Positions 8,840 to 16,269 of a stretch of 64,000 nt of DNA are shown in pieces. The notes beneath the pieces are model-generated. The model worked only from the letters and a program-made list of their open reading frames with translations, had not been told where the DNA came from and ran no database searches. Position 1 is the first letter of the stretch, and each line of letters starts with the position of its first letter. Position numbers and translations under genes: made by a program. Source of the DNA: Streptomyces fulvoviolaceus (GTDB lineage: Bacteria; Actinomycetota; Actinomycetes; Streptomycetales; Streptomycetaceae); assembly GCF_000718165.1 (NCBI RefSeq), contig NZ_JOEY01000056.1, positions 1-64,000 of the forward strand. The letters run 5' to 3'.

Positions 8840-9652
8840 CTACGGCTTGTTAGTCGACCCCGCGTCGACGGTGAACTGCAGGCCCGTGACGTACCGAGCC
8901 TCTTCCGAGGCGAGGAACAGGACGGCGTTCGACACGTCCCGCGGCTCGACGTACGGAGCGAGGGGGTTCATCGCGGCGAGGGCGAACAGCGGTTCCCGCG
9001 CGGCGAGTTCCTCGATGGGCACGCCGACGGTGATGCCCGTGTCACTGACCCCGGTGGGGTGGACGGTGTTCACCCGTATCCGGTGCGGGGCGAGTTCGTT
9101 GGAGAGCGCCTTCATCAGGCCGACCACACCGTGCTTGGCCGCCACGTAGTGGGCGTACGGCACATGGCCGCGGATGCCGGCGGCCGAGCTGGTGATGACG
9201 ATCGAGCCGCCCTCCCCCGCTTCGATCATCCAGGGGATCGCCGCCCGCACCGTGTTCCATGCGCCCTTGAGGTTGACGTCCACGACGACGTCCCAAGCCT
9301 CCTCGGACAACTCCCAGGCGGGACCGATGCTCATGACGCCGGCGTTGGCGACGACCACGTCGAGCCGCCCGAACTCCGTTCTCGCCGCGTCGACGGCGGC
9401 CCGCACCTCGGCCACCGAGCGGACGTCGGCCTGTACGGCGACGCACCGCTGCCCGGCCGCCCTGACCAACTCGGCCGTCTCCTCCAGTTGTTCCTTCGAC
9501 GCCAGCGAGTACGGCAGCTCGTCGCTGATGTCGTGACAGACGTCGGTGACGACGACGTCCGCGCCCTCCTCGGCCAGCCGCACCGCATGAGAGCGGCCCT
9601 GACCTCGGGCCGCTCCCGTGATGAGCGCAACCTTGCCCTGCACACGCCCCAT
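8840..9652 (-). CDS. Mycofactocin-coupled SDR family oxidoreductase
   Basis: 270-aa short-chain dehydrogenase with the N-terminal GRVxGKVxLITGAARGQGRSHA signature and the insertion around residues 38-55 typical of SDRs that keep a bound nicotinamide and pass electrons to mycofactocin. The catalytic Tyr-Lys is in the AHYVAAKHG segment, and NAGVMS is the NNAG equivalent. It probably oxidises a hydroxysteroid or side-chain alcohol. Third in the amidohydrolase-coiled coil-SDR-ferredoxin unit; a close paralogue with the same N-terminus is at 11202-12065. Confidence 0.88.
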   Translation of the reverse strand: MGRVQGKVALITGAARGQGRSHAVRLAEEGADVVVTDVCHDISDELPYSLASKEQLEETAELVRAAGQRCVAVQADVRSVAEVRAAVDAARTEFGRLDVVVANAGVMSIGPAWELSEEAWDVVVDVNLKGAWNTVRAAIPWMIEAGEGGSIVITSSAAGIRGHVPYAHYVAAKHGVVGLMKALSNELAPHRIRVNTVHPTGVSDTGITVGVPIEELAAREPLFALAAMNPLAPYVEPRDVSNAVLFLASEEARYVTGLQFTVDAGSTNKP

Positions 9653-9659
9653 GGCAGCC

Positions 9660-9881
9660 TCAGTTCTTCTTCGAGTGGTCGATCAGGTCCTCGGCGGCCT
9701 CACGCAGGGCACGCAGCCGGGACTGGAGGAGTTCACGCTCGGCCTGGTCGGACTCTCCGAGTTCGGACAGGCGTACGTCCGTCTCGGCGATCTCGGCGAG
9801 GAGACGGCCATGTGCCTCCTCTCGGGTCAGCAGGTCCAGGTCGGTCCAGTCGGACCGCTCGGACTCCGGGCGCCTGCTCAT
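9660..9881 (-). CDS. Small charged coiled-coil protein, unknown function
   Basis: 73 aa, rich in Glu, Leu and Arg, with heptad-like spacing over residues 20-68, so it is probably one long helix or helical hairpin. Start ATG 9881 overlaps the stop of the amidohydrolase gene (ATGA) and the stop lies 7 bp before the SDR start, so it is translated within the operon. No enzymatic motif is visible. It may be a small accessory or assembly protein for one of its neighbours; this is a guess from position only. Confidence 0.72.
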   Translation of the reverse strand: MSRRPESERSDWTDLDLLTREEAHGRLLAEIAETDVRLSELGESDQAERELLQSRLRALREAAEDLIDHSKKN

Positions 9882-11023
9882 GCGGGGAGGTTGTAGAGAC
9901 GGCGGGTGTTCAACTCCACGATCTGATGCACCTCTTCGTCCGGTACGTCGGCGAGGACCTCGGCCGCGTAGGCCCGGCTCTTGGGCCAGTACGAGTCGGA
10001 GTGCGGGTAGTCGCACTCCCAGGTGATCTTGTCGATGCCGACGTGGTGGCGTACCTCGACACCGAACCGGTCGTCGATGAAGCAGCCGTGGAAGTGCTTG
10101 TGGAACAGCTCCGAGGGCCGCACGCTCTGGTTGACGTTCTGGTAGAAGCGGTGCCGCTCCCAGGTGCCGTCGCTGCGCTCCAGCAGGTACGGGATCCAGC
10201 CGATGCCGCCCTCGGACAGACCGATCTTCAGCTTGGGGTGCTTGTGGAGCACCGGGGAGAAGAGCAGGTCCGCGGTGGCGTACATGGCGTTGCAGCCGAA
10301 CAGGGCGATGGTCACGGCGAACGGGGCCTCGGGGGCCGTTTTCGGCGCCTGGCCCGAGGTGCCGAAGTGGAGACACAGAGGCATGTCGGTCTCCTCGGCC
10401 GCCGAGAACATGGGATCCCAGTAGTCGGTGTGGAAGGACGGCAGGCCGCGCGGGGAGGGGTTCTCCGGGAAGGAGATCGCCTTCGCGCCCTTGGCCGCGG
10501 TCCGGTGGATCTCGGCGACACAGGCCTCGACGTCCCACATCGGCATGATGACCAGCGGGATGAGCCGGCCCGGCGCGGTGGCGCACCACTCGTCCAGGAC
10601 GAAGTCGTTCCACGCCTGCACGCACAGGAGCGCCAGCTCCCGGTCCTTGCCGTCCAGGAAGACGTGGCCGGAGAACCCCGGGAAGGACGGGAAGCACAGG
10701 GCGCCCCACACCCCGTCCAGGTCCATGTCACGAATGCGGGCCTTCGGGTCGTAGCAGCCCGGGATCATCTCGTCGTAGCGCGTCGGTTCGAGGCCGAACT
10801 CCTCGGGCTTCTTGCCCGCGACGGCGTTGAGGCCGATGTAGGGGTAGACCCGGTCCTCGTAGACCCACACCTCGGCGGGTGCCTGTCCCTCTCCCCGTGG
10901 CTGCTCCACGATGCGCGGCCCGGCCTCCCGGAACTTCGCCGGCAGGCGGTCCGACCACAGTCGTGGGGGCTCGATCAGATGGTCGTCGGTCGACAGCAAC
11001 TTCATCCATGGCTGCAACGGCAT
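9878..11023 (-). CDS. Amidohydrolase-family (ACMSD-like) protein
   Basis: 381-aa metal-dependent hydrolase of the amidohydrolase-2 fold. It starts with STDDHLIEP, a D-x-H metal pair in strand 1; CLHFGTSG supplies a further His and WECDYPHSD the C-terminal Asp region. Relatives include ACMSD-type decarboxylases and many uncharacterised actinobacterial enzymes near catabolic clusters. Substrate unknown; hydrolysis or decarboxylation of a ring-derived intermediate is possible. First gene of a four-gene unit; a divergent promoter faces the SDR at 11202. Another distant family member lies at 40276-41550. Confidence 0.85.
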   Translation of the reverse strand: MPLQPWMKLLSTDDHLIEPPRLWSDRLPAKFREAGPRIVEQPRGEGQAPAEVWVYEDRVYPYIGLNAVAGKKPEEFGLEPTRYDEMIPGCYDPKARIRDMDLDGVWGALCFPSFPGFSGHVFLDGKDRELALLCVQAWNDFVLDEWCATAPGRLIPLVIMPMWDVEACVAEIHRTAAKGAKAISFPENPSPRGLPSFHTDYWDPMFSAAEETDMPLCLHFGTSGQAPKTAPEAPFAVTIALFGCNAMYATADLLFSPVLHKHPKLKIGLSEGGIGWIPYLLERSDGTWERHRFYQNVNQSVRPSELFHKHFHGCFIDDRFGVEVRHHVGIDKITWECDYPHSDSYWPKSRAYAAEVLADVPDEEVHQIVELNTRRLYNLPA

Positions 11024-11038
11024 CCTTGCGCTCCCTCA

Positions 11039-11051
11039 AGTCTCGGAGACT
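11039..11051. promoter_or_regulatory. 13-bp palindrome upstream of the amidohydrolase operon
   Basis: AGTCTCGGAGACT is perfectly symmetric around a central G and lies 16-28 nt upstream of the amidohydrolase start. It could be an operator or overlap the transcription start. No second copy was noticed. Confidence 0.3.
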
Positions 11052-11164
11052 CTCTAGCACCCGGCACATTGTGTGCACTGATCGTGTCCCACTCAGCGGA
11101 AGGGGACGCCAACACCCTGTGCTTCTCATGGATCATGGGTGACGAGCCAGTCCCACGCATCGAT

Positions 11165-11180
11165 ATTCAGGCTACTCTTT
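11165..11180. promoter_or_regulatory. GTATAC-family box, degenerate (site 13)
   Basis: ATTCAGGCTACTCTTT, 22 nt upstream of the SDR start at 11202. It matches the ATTnAGTATACTnAAT consensus in the left arm and the TACT core but not at the centre. It marks the left limit of the box-bearing region and overlaps a plausible -10 position. Confidence 0.35.
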
Positions 11181-11201
11181 TATTCGACGGAAGGAGACCC
11201 C

Positions 11202-12065
11202 ATGGGTCGAGTGCAGGACAAGGTCGTCTTCATCACCGGAGCCGCGCGCGGCCAGGGCCGGGCCCAGGCGGTTCTGCTCGCCGCGGAGGGCGCCGACATC
11301 ATCGCCGTCGACCTCTGCGAGGACATCGCCACCAACGGCTACCCGCTGGCCACCGAGGATGACCTCGACGAGACGGTGCGGGAGGTCGAGAAGCTCGGCC
11401 GCCGCATCGTGGCCCGCAAGGCCGACGTACGGGATCCGGCGGCGCTCAAGGCGGCCGTGGCCGAGGGGGTGGCCGAGCTGGGGCGGCTCGACGCGGTCGT
11501 GGCCCAGGCCGGCATCTGCCCGATCGGGGCCGGGAAGAGCGCCCAGGCCTTCCTGGACGCCGTCACGGTCGACTTCAACGGCGTCGTGCACACGGTCGAC
11601 GCCGCTCTGCCCCATCTGCCCGACGGCGCCTCGATCATCGCGACCGGGTCGATCGCCGGGCTGATACCGGCGACCACGGACAACCCGGCCAACGGGCCCG
11701 GCGGGCTGGGCTATTCGTTCGCCAAGCGCCAAGTGGCCTCTTTCGTCCATGACTTGGCGACGGTCCTCGCATCCCGCCAGATCCGGGTCAACGCGCTCCA
11801 CCCCACCAACGTCAACACGGACATGCTCAACAGCGACGTCATGTACCGCACGTTCCGGCCCGACCTGGAGAACCCCAGCCGCGAGGACGCGCTGCCCTCC
11901 TTCCCCGCGACGACCGGCTTCGGCATCCCCTACGTGGAGCCGGAGGACATCGCCGAGACGGTGCTCTTCCTCGTCTCCGACGCGTCCCGCTACGTCACCG
12001 GCATGCAGATGCGCGTGGACGCCGCCGGTTACGTCAAGCGGCGTCCCCAACTGCCCACGTTCTGA
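11202..12065 (+). CDS. Mycofactocin-coupled SDR family oxidoreductase
   Basis: 287-aa paralogue of the 8840-9652 protein with the same GRVQxKVxxITGAARGQGR N-terminus, the mycofactocin-type insertion and a LGYSFAKRQ segment carrying the catalytic Tyr and Lys. The ATG at 11202 has AAGGAG about 6 nt upstream. Divergently transcribed from the amidohydrolase unit and single in its transcription unit. It probably oxidises a secondary alcohol of the substrate, passing electrons to mycofactocin rather than to free NAD+ (family knowledge). The mycofactocin biosynthesis genes are not in the window. Confidence 0.87.
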   Translation: MGRVQDKVVFITGAARGQGRAQAVLLAAEGADIIAVDLCEDIATNGYPLATEDDLDETVREVEKLGRRIVARKADVRDPAALKAAVAEGVAELGRLDAVVAQAGICPIGAGKSAQAFLDAVTVDFNGVVHTVDAALPHLPDGASIIATGSIAGLIPATTDNPANGPGGLGYSFAKRQVASFVHDLATVLASRQIRVNALHPTNVNTDMLNSDVMYRTFRPDLENPSREDALPSFPATTGFGIPYVEPEDIAETVLFLVSDASRYVTGMQMRVDAAGYVKRRPQLPTF

Positions 12066-12072
12066 CGGGCGT

Positions 12073-13056
12073 TCACGCCTCGCCGGTCATGTCGATGACC
12101 ACCTTGCCGGTGGTGCGGCGTTCCGCCACGTCGGTCAGGGCGGAGGCCACCTCGGCGAGGGGGTGGACGCGGGAGACGAGCGGGCGCATCCCGTCCCGGA
12201 CCATCCGGGCGAGCGCCCGGTCGCCGGCGGCCACCGCGTCCGGGGCGTACTGGCGCAGCATGCGGATCTCGAAGCCCCGTATCACCGCGTCCTTGAGCAG
12301 CACGAGGTTGAGCGGGATCCGGGGAATCTTCCCGTCGGCGTATCCCACCGTGACGAACCGGCCGCCCCGCCGCAGTGCGCGCAGGGCGGCCTCCGCGTGG
12401 TCGCCGCCCACCGGGTCGATCACGAGGTGGGCGCCGTCGCCGCCGGTCGCCTCACGGATCCTTGCCTTCAGGTCCTCGCGGAGGTAGTGGATCCCGGTCT
12501 CGGCGCCGAGCTTGCGGGCCACCGCGAGCCGTTCGTCGCTGGACGCGGCCGCGACCACGCGCATTCCGAGCCTGGTCGCGATGTCCACGGCCGCGGAGCC
12601 GACCCCGCCCGCGGCACCGAGCACCGCGACCCACTCCCCCGCAGTGCCCTGTCCGACGGTGACCAGGGAGTGGTAGGCGGTCGCGTAGGTCACGTGGAAG
12701 GCGGCGGCGTGGACCATGTCGAGTCCGTCGGGGACGGGGCGCAGGCCCGTGACGGGCACCACGACCTGTTCGGCGAAGGCGCCGGTCAGCACCGCCCCGG
12801 CGACGGGCGTGCCCACCGCGGGACCGGACACGCCGGGCCCCAGTGCGGTGACGACTCCGGCGAACTCGCTGCCGGGGGTGAACGGCAGCGGCGCGGGGAC
12901 CTGGTAGCGGTTCGACACGAGCAGGACGTCCGGGAAGTTCACGGCGGCTGCGTGCACCCGGACCAGGACCTGGCCCGGGCCGGGTTCGAGGTCGTCGAGT
13001 TCGACGACCGAGAGACCGCCGGGCGGTCCGTATTCCGTGCAGCGTGCGGCTCTCAT
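12073..13056 (-). CDS. Zinc-independent quinone oxidoreductase (MDR family)
   Basis: 327-aa medium-chain dehydrogenase/reductase of the NADPH:quinone oxidoreductase branch. It lacks the catalytic and structural zinc cysteines and has the nucleotide-binding LGAAGGVGSAAVDIA motif and an N-terminal NFPDVLL segment typical of QOR. It may reduce an enoyl or quinone-like intermediate. Last gene of a four-gene minus-strand operon; its ATG overlaps the ACAD stop (ATGA). Confidence 0.85.
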   Translation of the reverse strand: MRAARCTEYGPPGGLSVVELDDLEPGPGQVLVRVHAAAVNFPDVLLVSNRYQVPAPLPFTPGSEFAGVVTALGPGVSGPAVGTPVAGAVLTGAFAEQVVVPVTGLRPVPDGLDMVHAAAFHVTYATAYHSLVTVGQGTAGEWVAVLGAAGGVGSAAVDIATRLGMRVVAAASSDERLAVARKLGAETGIHYLREDLKARIREATGGDGAHLVIDPVGGDHAEAALRALRRGGRFVTVGYADGKIPRIPLNLVLLKDAVIRGFEIRMLRQYAPDAVAAGDRALARMVRDGMRPLVSRVHPLAEVASALTDVAERRTTGKVVIDMTGEA

Positions 13057-14231
13057 CGGGCCCTCCCTGTCGTCGGCATCGCCGGGTCGCGGGGCAGGCC
13101 CAGTACCTGTTCGGCGATGGTGTTGCGCTGGATCTCGGCGGTGCCCGCCCCGATCGTCGAGGCCCGGGTGCGCAGGAAACCCCAGACCCAGCGCCCGCGT
13201 TGGACGGCGTGCGGGTCGCGCCGGCCGAGGATTCCGTACGGCCCCAGCATCTCCACGGCGAACTCGTGCAGTTCCTGTTCGAAGGTCACGATGAAGAGCC
13301 GCGAGGTCGAGGAGGCGGGTCCGGGTTCGCCCTTCGCCATGATGTCGGCGATGGTCCGCATCCCGGTGAGTCGCATGATCGACACCCGGATCTCGAAGTC
13401 CGCGAGCCGGTCGCGCACCAGGGGGTCCGCCGTCGCTCCGCGCTCGCGTGCCAGCTCGATGAGCTCGTCGAGCACGCGCCGGTACAGCGCCGCCTGATTC
13501 ATCGCGCCGGCCGCACGTTCATGGCCGAGGCTCGTGCGCACCAGCGGCCAACCGCCGTTCTCCGGGCCGACTCTGTTGGCGACCGACACCCGTACGTCGT
13601 CGAAGAAGATCTCGCAGAAGTGCGCGTCACCGGTCAGGTCGCGCAACGGGCGTACGGTCACTCCCGGGGCGTTGGCGTCGATCAGCAGGTAACTGATGCC
13701 GTCCTGCCGCGAGTCGGGAGGTCCGGTGCGGACGAGGGTGAAGAGGATGTCGGCGATGTCGGCCGAACTGTTCCACACCTTCTGCCCGTTGACGACGTAC
13801 TCCGCGCCTTCGCGACGTCCCGTCGTGCGCAGCGCGGGGAGGTCCGATCCCGCCTCCGGTTCGGAGTAGCCCTGCGCCCACACGGAGTCGCCGCGCAGCA
13901 TGGGGCGCAGGTAGCGCTCCTTCTGCTCGGGTGTGCCGTACTTGATGAGGGTGGGGGCGGCGATACCCAGTCCGGTGCCCAGCGGTCCGGGAACTCGGGC
14001 GCGCGCGTACTCCTCCTGGTAGCTGACCTGGCGGGCGAAGGACAGTTCCATGCCGCCGTACTCACGTGGCCAGCTCGGGCCGGCGTATCCGGCGTCGTAC
14101 AGCGTGGCCAGCCATTTCTTCTGCCACGCGAGGCGCTCGGCGGGATCCCGGGGACGACGGCCGGGGTGCTGCTCCGTCAGGAAGGAACGCAGCCGGTCGC
14201 GGAACTGGCCGTCGGTCTCGACCGCTGTCAC
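13053..14231 (-). CDS. Acyl-CoA dehydrogenase (FadE-type)
   Basis: 392-aa ACAD that removes hydrogens from an acyl-CoA, forming the 2-enoyl-CoA. The FAD-binding YSEPEAGSDLPAL, the VNGQKVWNSSA loop and a C-terminal IGAGTAEIQRNTIAEQVLGLPR-like segment (split here) are typical of the alpha subunits of actinobacterial steroid ACADs that form alpha2beta2 complexes. Starts at a GTG overlapping the upstream SDR stop (GTGA). The partner subunit could be the 371-aa ACAD at 29093 or the 370-aa ACAD at 50259 (inference). Confidence 0.88.
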   Translation of the reverse strand: MTAVETDGQFRDRLRSFLTEQHPGRRPRDPAERLAWQKKWLATLYDAGYAGPSWPREYGGMELSFARQVSYQEEYARARVPGPLGTGLGIAAPTLIKYGTPEQKERYLRPMLRGDSVWAQGYSEPEAGSDLPALRTTGRREGAEYVVNGQKVWNSSADIADILFTLVRTGPPDSRQDGISYLLIDANAPGVTVRPLRDLTGDAHFCEIFFDDVRVSVANRVGPENGGWPLVRTSLGHERAAGAMNQAALYRRVLDELIELARERGATADPLVRDRLADFEIRVSIMRLTGMRTIADIMAKGEPGPASSTSRLFIVTFEQELHEFAVEMLGPYGILGRRDPHAVQRGRWVWGFLRTRASTIGAGTAEIQRNTIAEQVLGLPRDPAMPTTGRAR

Positions 14232-14995
14232 CGCGGAGCCATGCGGATGGCGCCGTCGAGTCGGACCGTCTGGCCGTTCAGATAGGGGTTCTCCAGCATC
14301 TCGACGGCGAGGCGGGCGAAGTCGTCGGGCTCGCCCAGGCGCTTGGGATGGGGGACGGACGCGGCGAGTCCGTCGCGGATGTCCTCGCGCAGCCGGCCGA
14401 GCATGGGGGTGTCCATGACGCCCGGGGCGATGGTGTTCACCCGGATCTGCCAGCTGGCCAGGTCGCGGGCGGCGACGAGGGTGAGGCCGTGTACGCCGGC
14501 TTTGGCGGCGGTGTAGGAGGTCTGGCCGATCTGGCCGTCGAACGCGGCGACCGAGGCGGTGAGCACCACGGCTCCGCGGTCGCCGTCGACGACGTCGTTG
14601 CCGGAGAGGCGGGCGGCGGCCAGGCGCAGGACGTTGTACGTGCCGATCAGGTTGACCCGTACGACCTCGGCGAACGTGGTGAGTTCGCCGGGGTTGCGGT
14701 CACGGTCGATGATCCGGGTGCGGTCGCCGCCGCGGCCCGCGCAGTGCACGACGAAGCGCAGCGGGCCGAGTTCCTGGGCGGTGTCGAGGGCGGCCGTGAC
14801 CGAGGCCTCGTCGGTGACGTCGGCGCGGACGAAGCGGGCCGCGTCGCCGAGGTCGGCGATCGCCTTGACGCCCTGCTCCTCGGAGATGTCGGCGAGGACG
14901 ACACGGCCGCCGCGGTCGATGATCCGGCGGGCGGTGGCCAGACCGAGTCCGGACGCACCGCCGGTGACCAGCGCCGATGAACCGTCGATGTTCAC
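14228..14995 (-). CDS. 3-hydroxyacyl-CoA dehydrogenase-like SDR (HSD10 type)
   Basis: 255-aa SDR similar to the type II 3-hydroxyacyl-CoA dehydrogenase group: TGGASGLGLATA cofactor motif, ASVAAFDGQIGQTSYTAAKAG with catalytic Ser, Tyr and Lys, and PNPYLNGQ-like C-terminal segment. The GTG start has AAGGAG 6 nt upstream. It would oxidise the 3-hydroxyacyl-CoA after hydration. Placed between two ACAD genes. A close relative is at 51406-52176. Confidence 0.87.
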   Translation of the reverse strand: MNIDGSSALVTGGASGLGLATARRIIDRGGRVVLADISEEQGVKAIADLGDAARFVRADVTDEASVTAALDTAQELGPLRFVVHCAGRGGDRTRIIDRDRNPGELTTFAEVVRVNLIGTYNVLRLAAARLSGNDVVDGDRGAVVLTASVAAFDGQIGQTSYTAAKAGVHGLTLVAARDLASWQIRVNTIAPGVMDTPMLGRLREDIRDGLAASVPHPKRLGEPDDFARLAVEMLENPYLNGQTVRLDGAIRMAPR

Positions 14996-15005
14996 ATCAA
15001 GCTCC

Positions 15006-16154
15006 TTACAGGCCCAGGGACTTGCTGATGATGGTCTTCATGACCTCGCTGGTGCCGCCGTAGATGCGGGTCACCCTGGCGTCCGCGTACAGCCGGGCAA
15101 TCGGCGACTCGAGGATGTAGCCGTAGCCGCCGTGCAGTTGGAGGCAGCGGTCGATCACGCGGCCTTGCGTCTCGGTGCAGAACAGCTTGGTCTTGGCCGC
15201 GTCGACGGGGCTGAGTTCGCCGTCGACGAGTGCCTTGATCGCCGCGTCCAGCAGGGTCTGGGCGGCTTCCAACTCGGTTGCCATGGCGGCGAGTTCGAAC
15301 TTCGTGTTCTGGAAGTGGGCGACCGGCTTGCCGAACACGGTGCGGTCGCGGACGTAGGTGACGGTCAGGTCGATCGCGGCGCGGGCCTGGGCGACGGCGC
15401 CGACCGCGATGGCCAGCCGTTCCTGGGCCAGGTTGCGGCCGAGGTGGGTGAACGCGCCGCCTTCCTCGCCGAGGAGGTTGCCCGCGGGGACGCGCACGTC
15501 CGCGAAGGACAGTTCCACGGTGTCCTGGACGGCGAGGCCGATCTTCTCCAGCTTGCGCCCCACGGCGTACCCGGGCATGCCCTTCTCCACCACCAGCAGG
15601 GACAGGCCGGCGCGCCGGTTGTCCGGGTCGGTGGCGGTGCGGGCCACGACGATCACCAGGTCGGCGTGGTGGCCGCCGGTGATGAAGGTCTTGGCTCCGT
15701 TCAGCACGTAGTGGTCGCCGTCGCGGACCGCCTTCGTCGTGACACCGGCCAGGTCCGAGCCGGTGCCCGGTTCGCTCATCGCGATCGCGGTGTAGAGCTC
15801 GCCCGAGGCCAACCCCGGGAACCAGCGGGCCCGTTGCTCGTCATCGGCAAGGCCCGTGAAGTACGGGACGACGATGTCGAGATGGGTGCGCAGGCCGCCG
15901 AGCGTCACGCCGGCACGGGCGCACTCCTCCTGGATGACGGCGTTGAAGCGGTAGTCGTCCTGGCCGCCTCCGCCGTATTCCTCGGGGACGGCCGTGCCGA
16001 GGATGCCGAGCTTGCCCATCGAGGTGAACAGGTCGCGGGGCACGAGAGCGGCACGTCGCCAGTCCTCGTACACCGGGAGCACTTCGCGGGCGATGAAGTC
16101 CCGGACCAGGAGGCGGAAGTCCTCGTGGTCCTGTTCGAACAGGGTCCGGCGCAT
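15006..16154 (-). CDS. Acyl-CoA dehydrogenase (LCAD/FadE-type)
   Basis: 382-aa ACAD. AMSEPGTGSDLAG and LNGAKTFITGG are the FAD and substrate loops; RIYGGTSEVMK replaces the YEGT glutamate of medium-chain enzymes, so the catalytic base is probably the Glu in LAQERLAIA, as in long-chain and isovaleryl-CoA dehydrogenases. First gene of the ACAD-SDR-ACAD-QOR operon. Upstream is a near-perfect GTATAC box at 16178, 24 nt before the ATG, then the terminator of the GntR gene. Confidence 0.9.
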   Translation of the reverse strand: MRRTLFEQDHEDFRLLVRDFIAREVLPVYEDWRRAALVPRDLFTSMGKLGILGTAVPEEYGGGGQDDYRFNAVIQEECARAGVTLGGLRTHLDIVVPYFTGLADDEQRARWFPGLASGELYTAIAMSEPGTGSDLAGVTTKAVRDGDHYVLNGAKTFITGGHHADLVIVVARTATDPDNRRAGLSLLVVEKGMPGYAVGRKLEKIGLAVQDTVELSFADVRVPAGNLLGEEGGAFTHLGRNLAQERLAIAVGAVAQARAAIDLTVTYVRDRTVFGKPVAHFQNTKFELAAMATELEAAQTLLDAAIKALVDGELSPVDAAKTKLFCTETQGRVIDRCLQLHGGYGYILESPIARLYADARVTRIYGGTSEVMKTIISKSLGL

Positions 16155-16177
16155 CGGATCTCCTTCGACTCGACCCT

Positions 16178-16193
16178 ATTCAGTATACGGAAT
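16178..16193. promoter_or_regulatory. GTATAC-family operator/promoter box (site 2)
   Basis: ATTCAGTATACGGAAT, symmetric except for one base on each side of the GTATAC core. On the minus strand TATACT is correctly placed as a -10 box for the ACAD operon starting at 16154. Best-conserved member of the family, with flanking ATTC/GAAT arms that a simple -10 box would not need. Confidence 0.65.
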
Positions 16194-16216
16194 TAGAAGC
16201 CTCCAGCACAGAAGAA

Positions 16217-16248
16217 CGCCCCATGAGGCGAGAAGACCTCACGGGGCG
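16217..16248 (-). terminator. Terminator after the tandem GntR gene
   Basis: Twelve-nt arms with a single A-C mismatch around an 8-nt loop, 22 bases past the GntR stop codon on the minus strand. It separates the regulator transcript from the downstream ACAD promoter. Confidence 0.7.
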
Positions 16249-16269
16249 CAGTGAATCAGTGTCCGTAAA

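Noticed and set aside
9059..11362. Very long plus-strand open frame (767 codons) opposite the SDR and amidohydrolase genes
   Set aside because: Antisense to well-supported genes, without any recognisable domain; long antisense frames are normal in DNA of this GC content.
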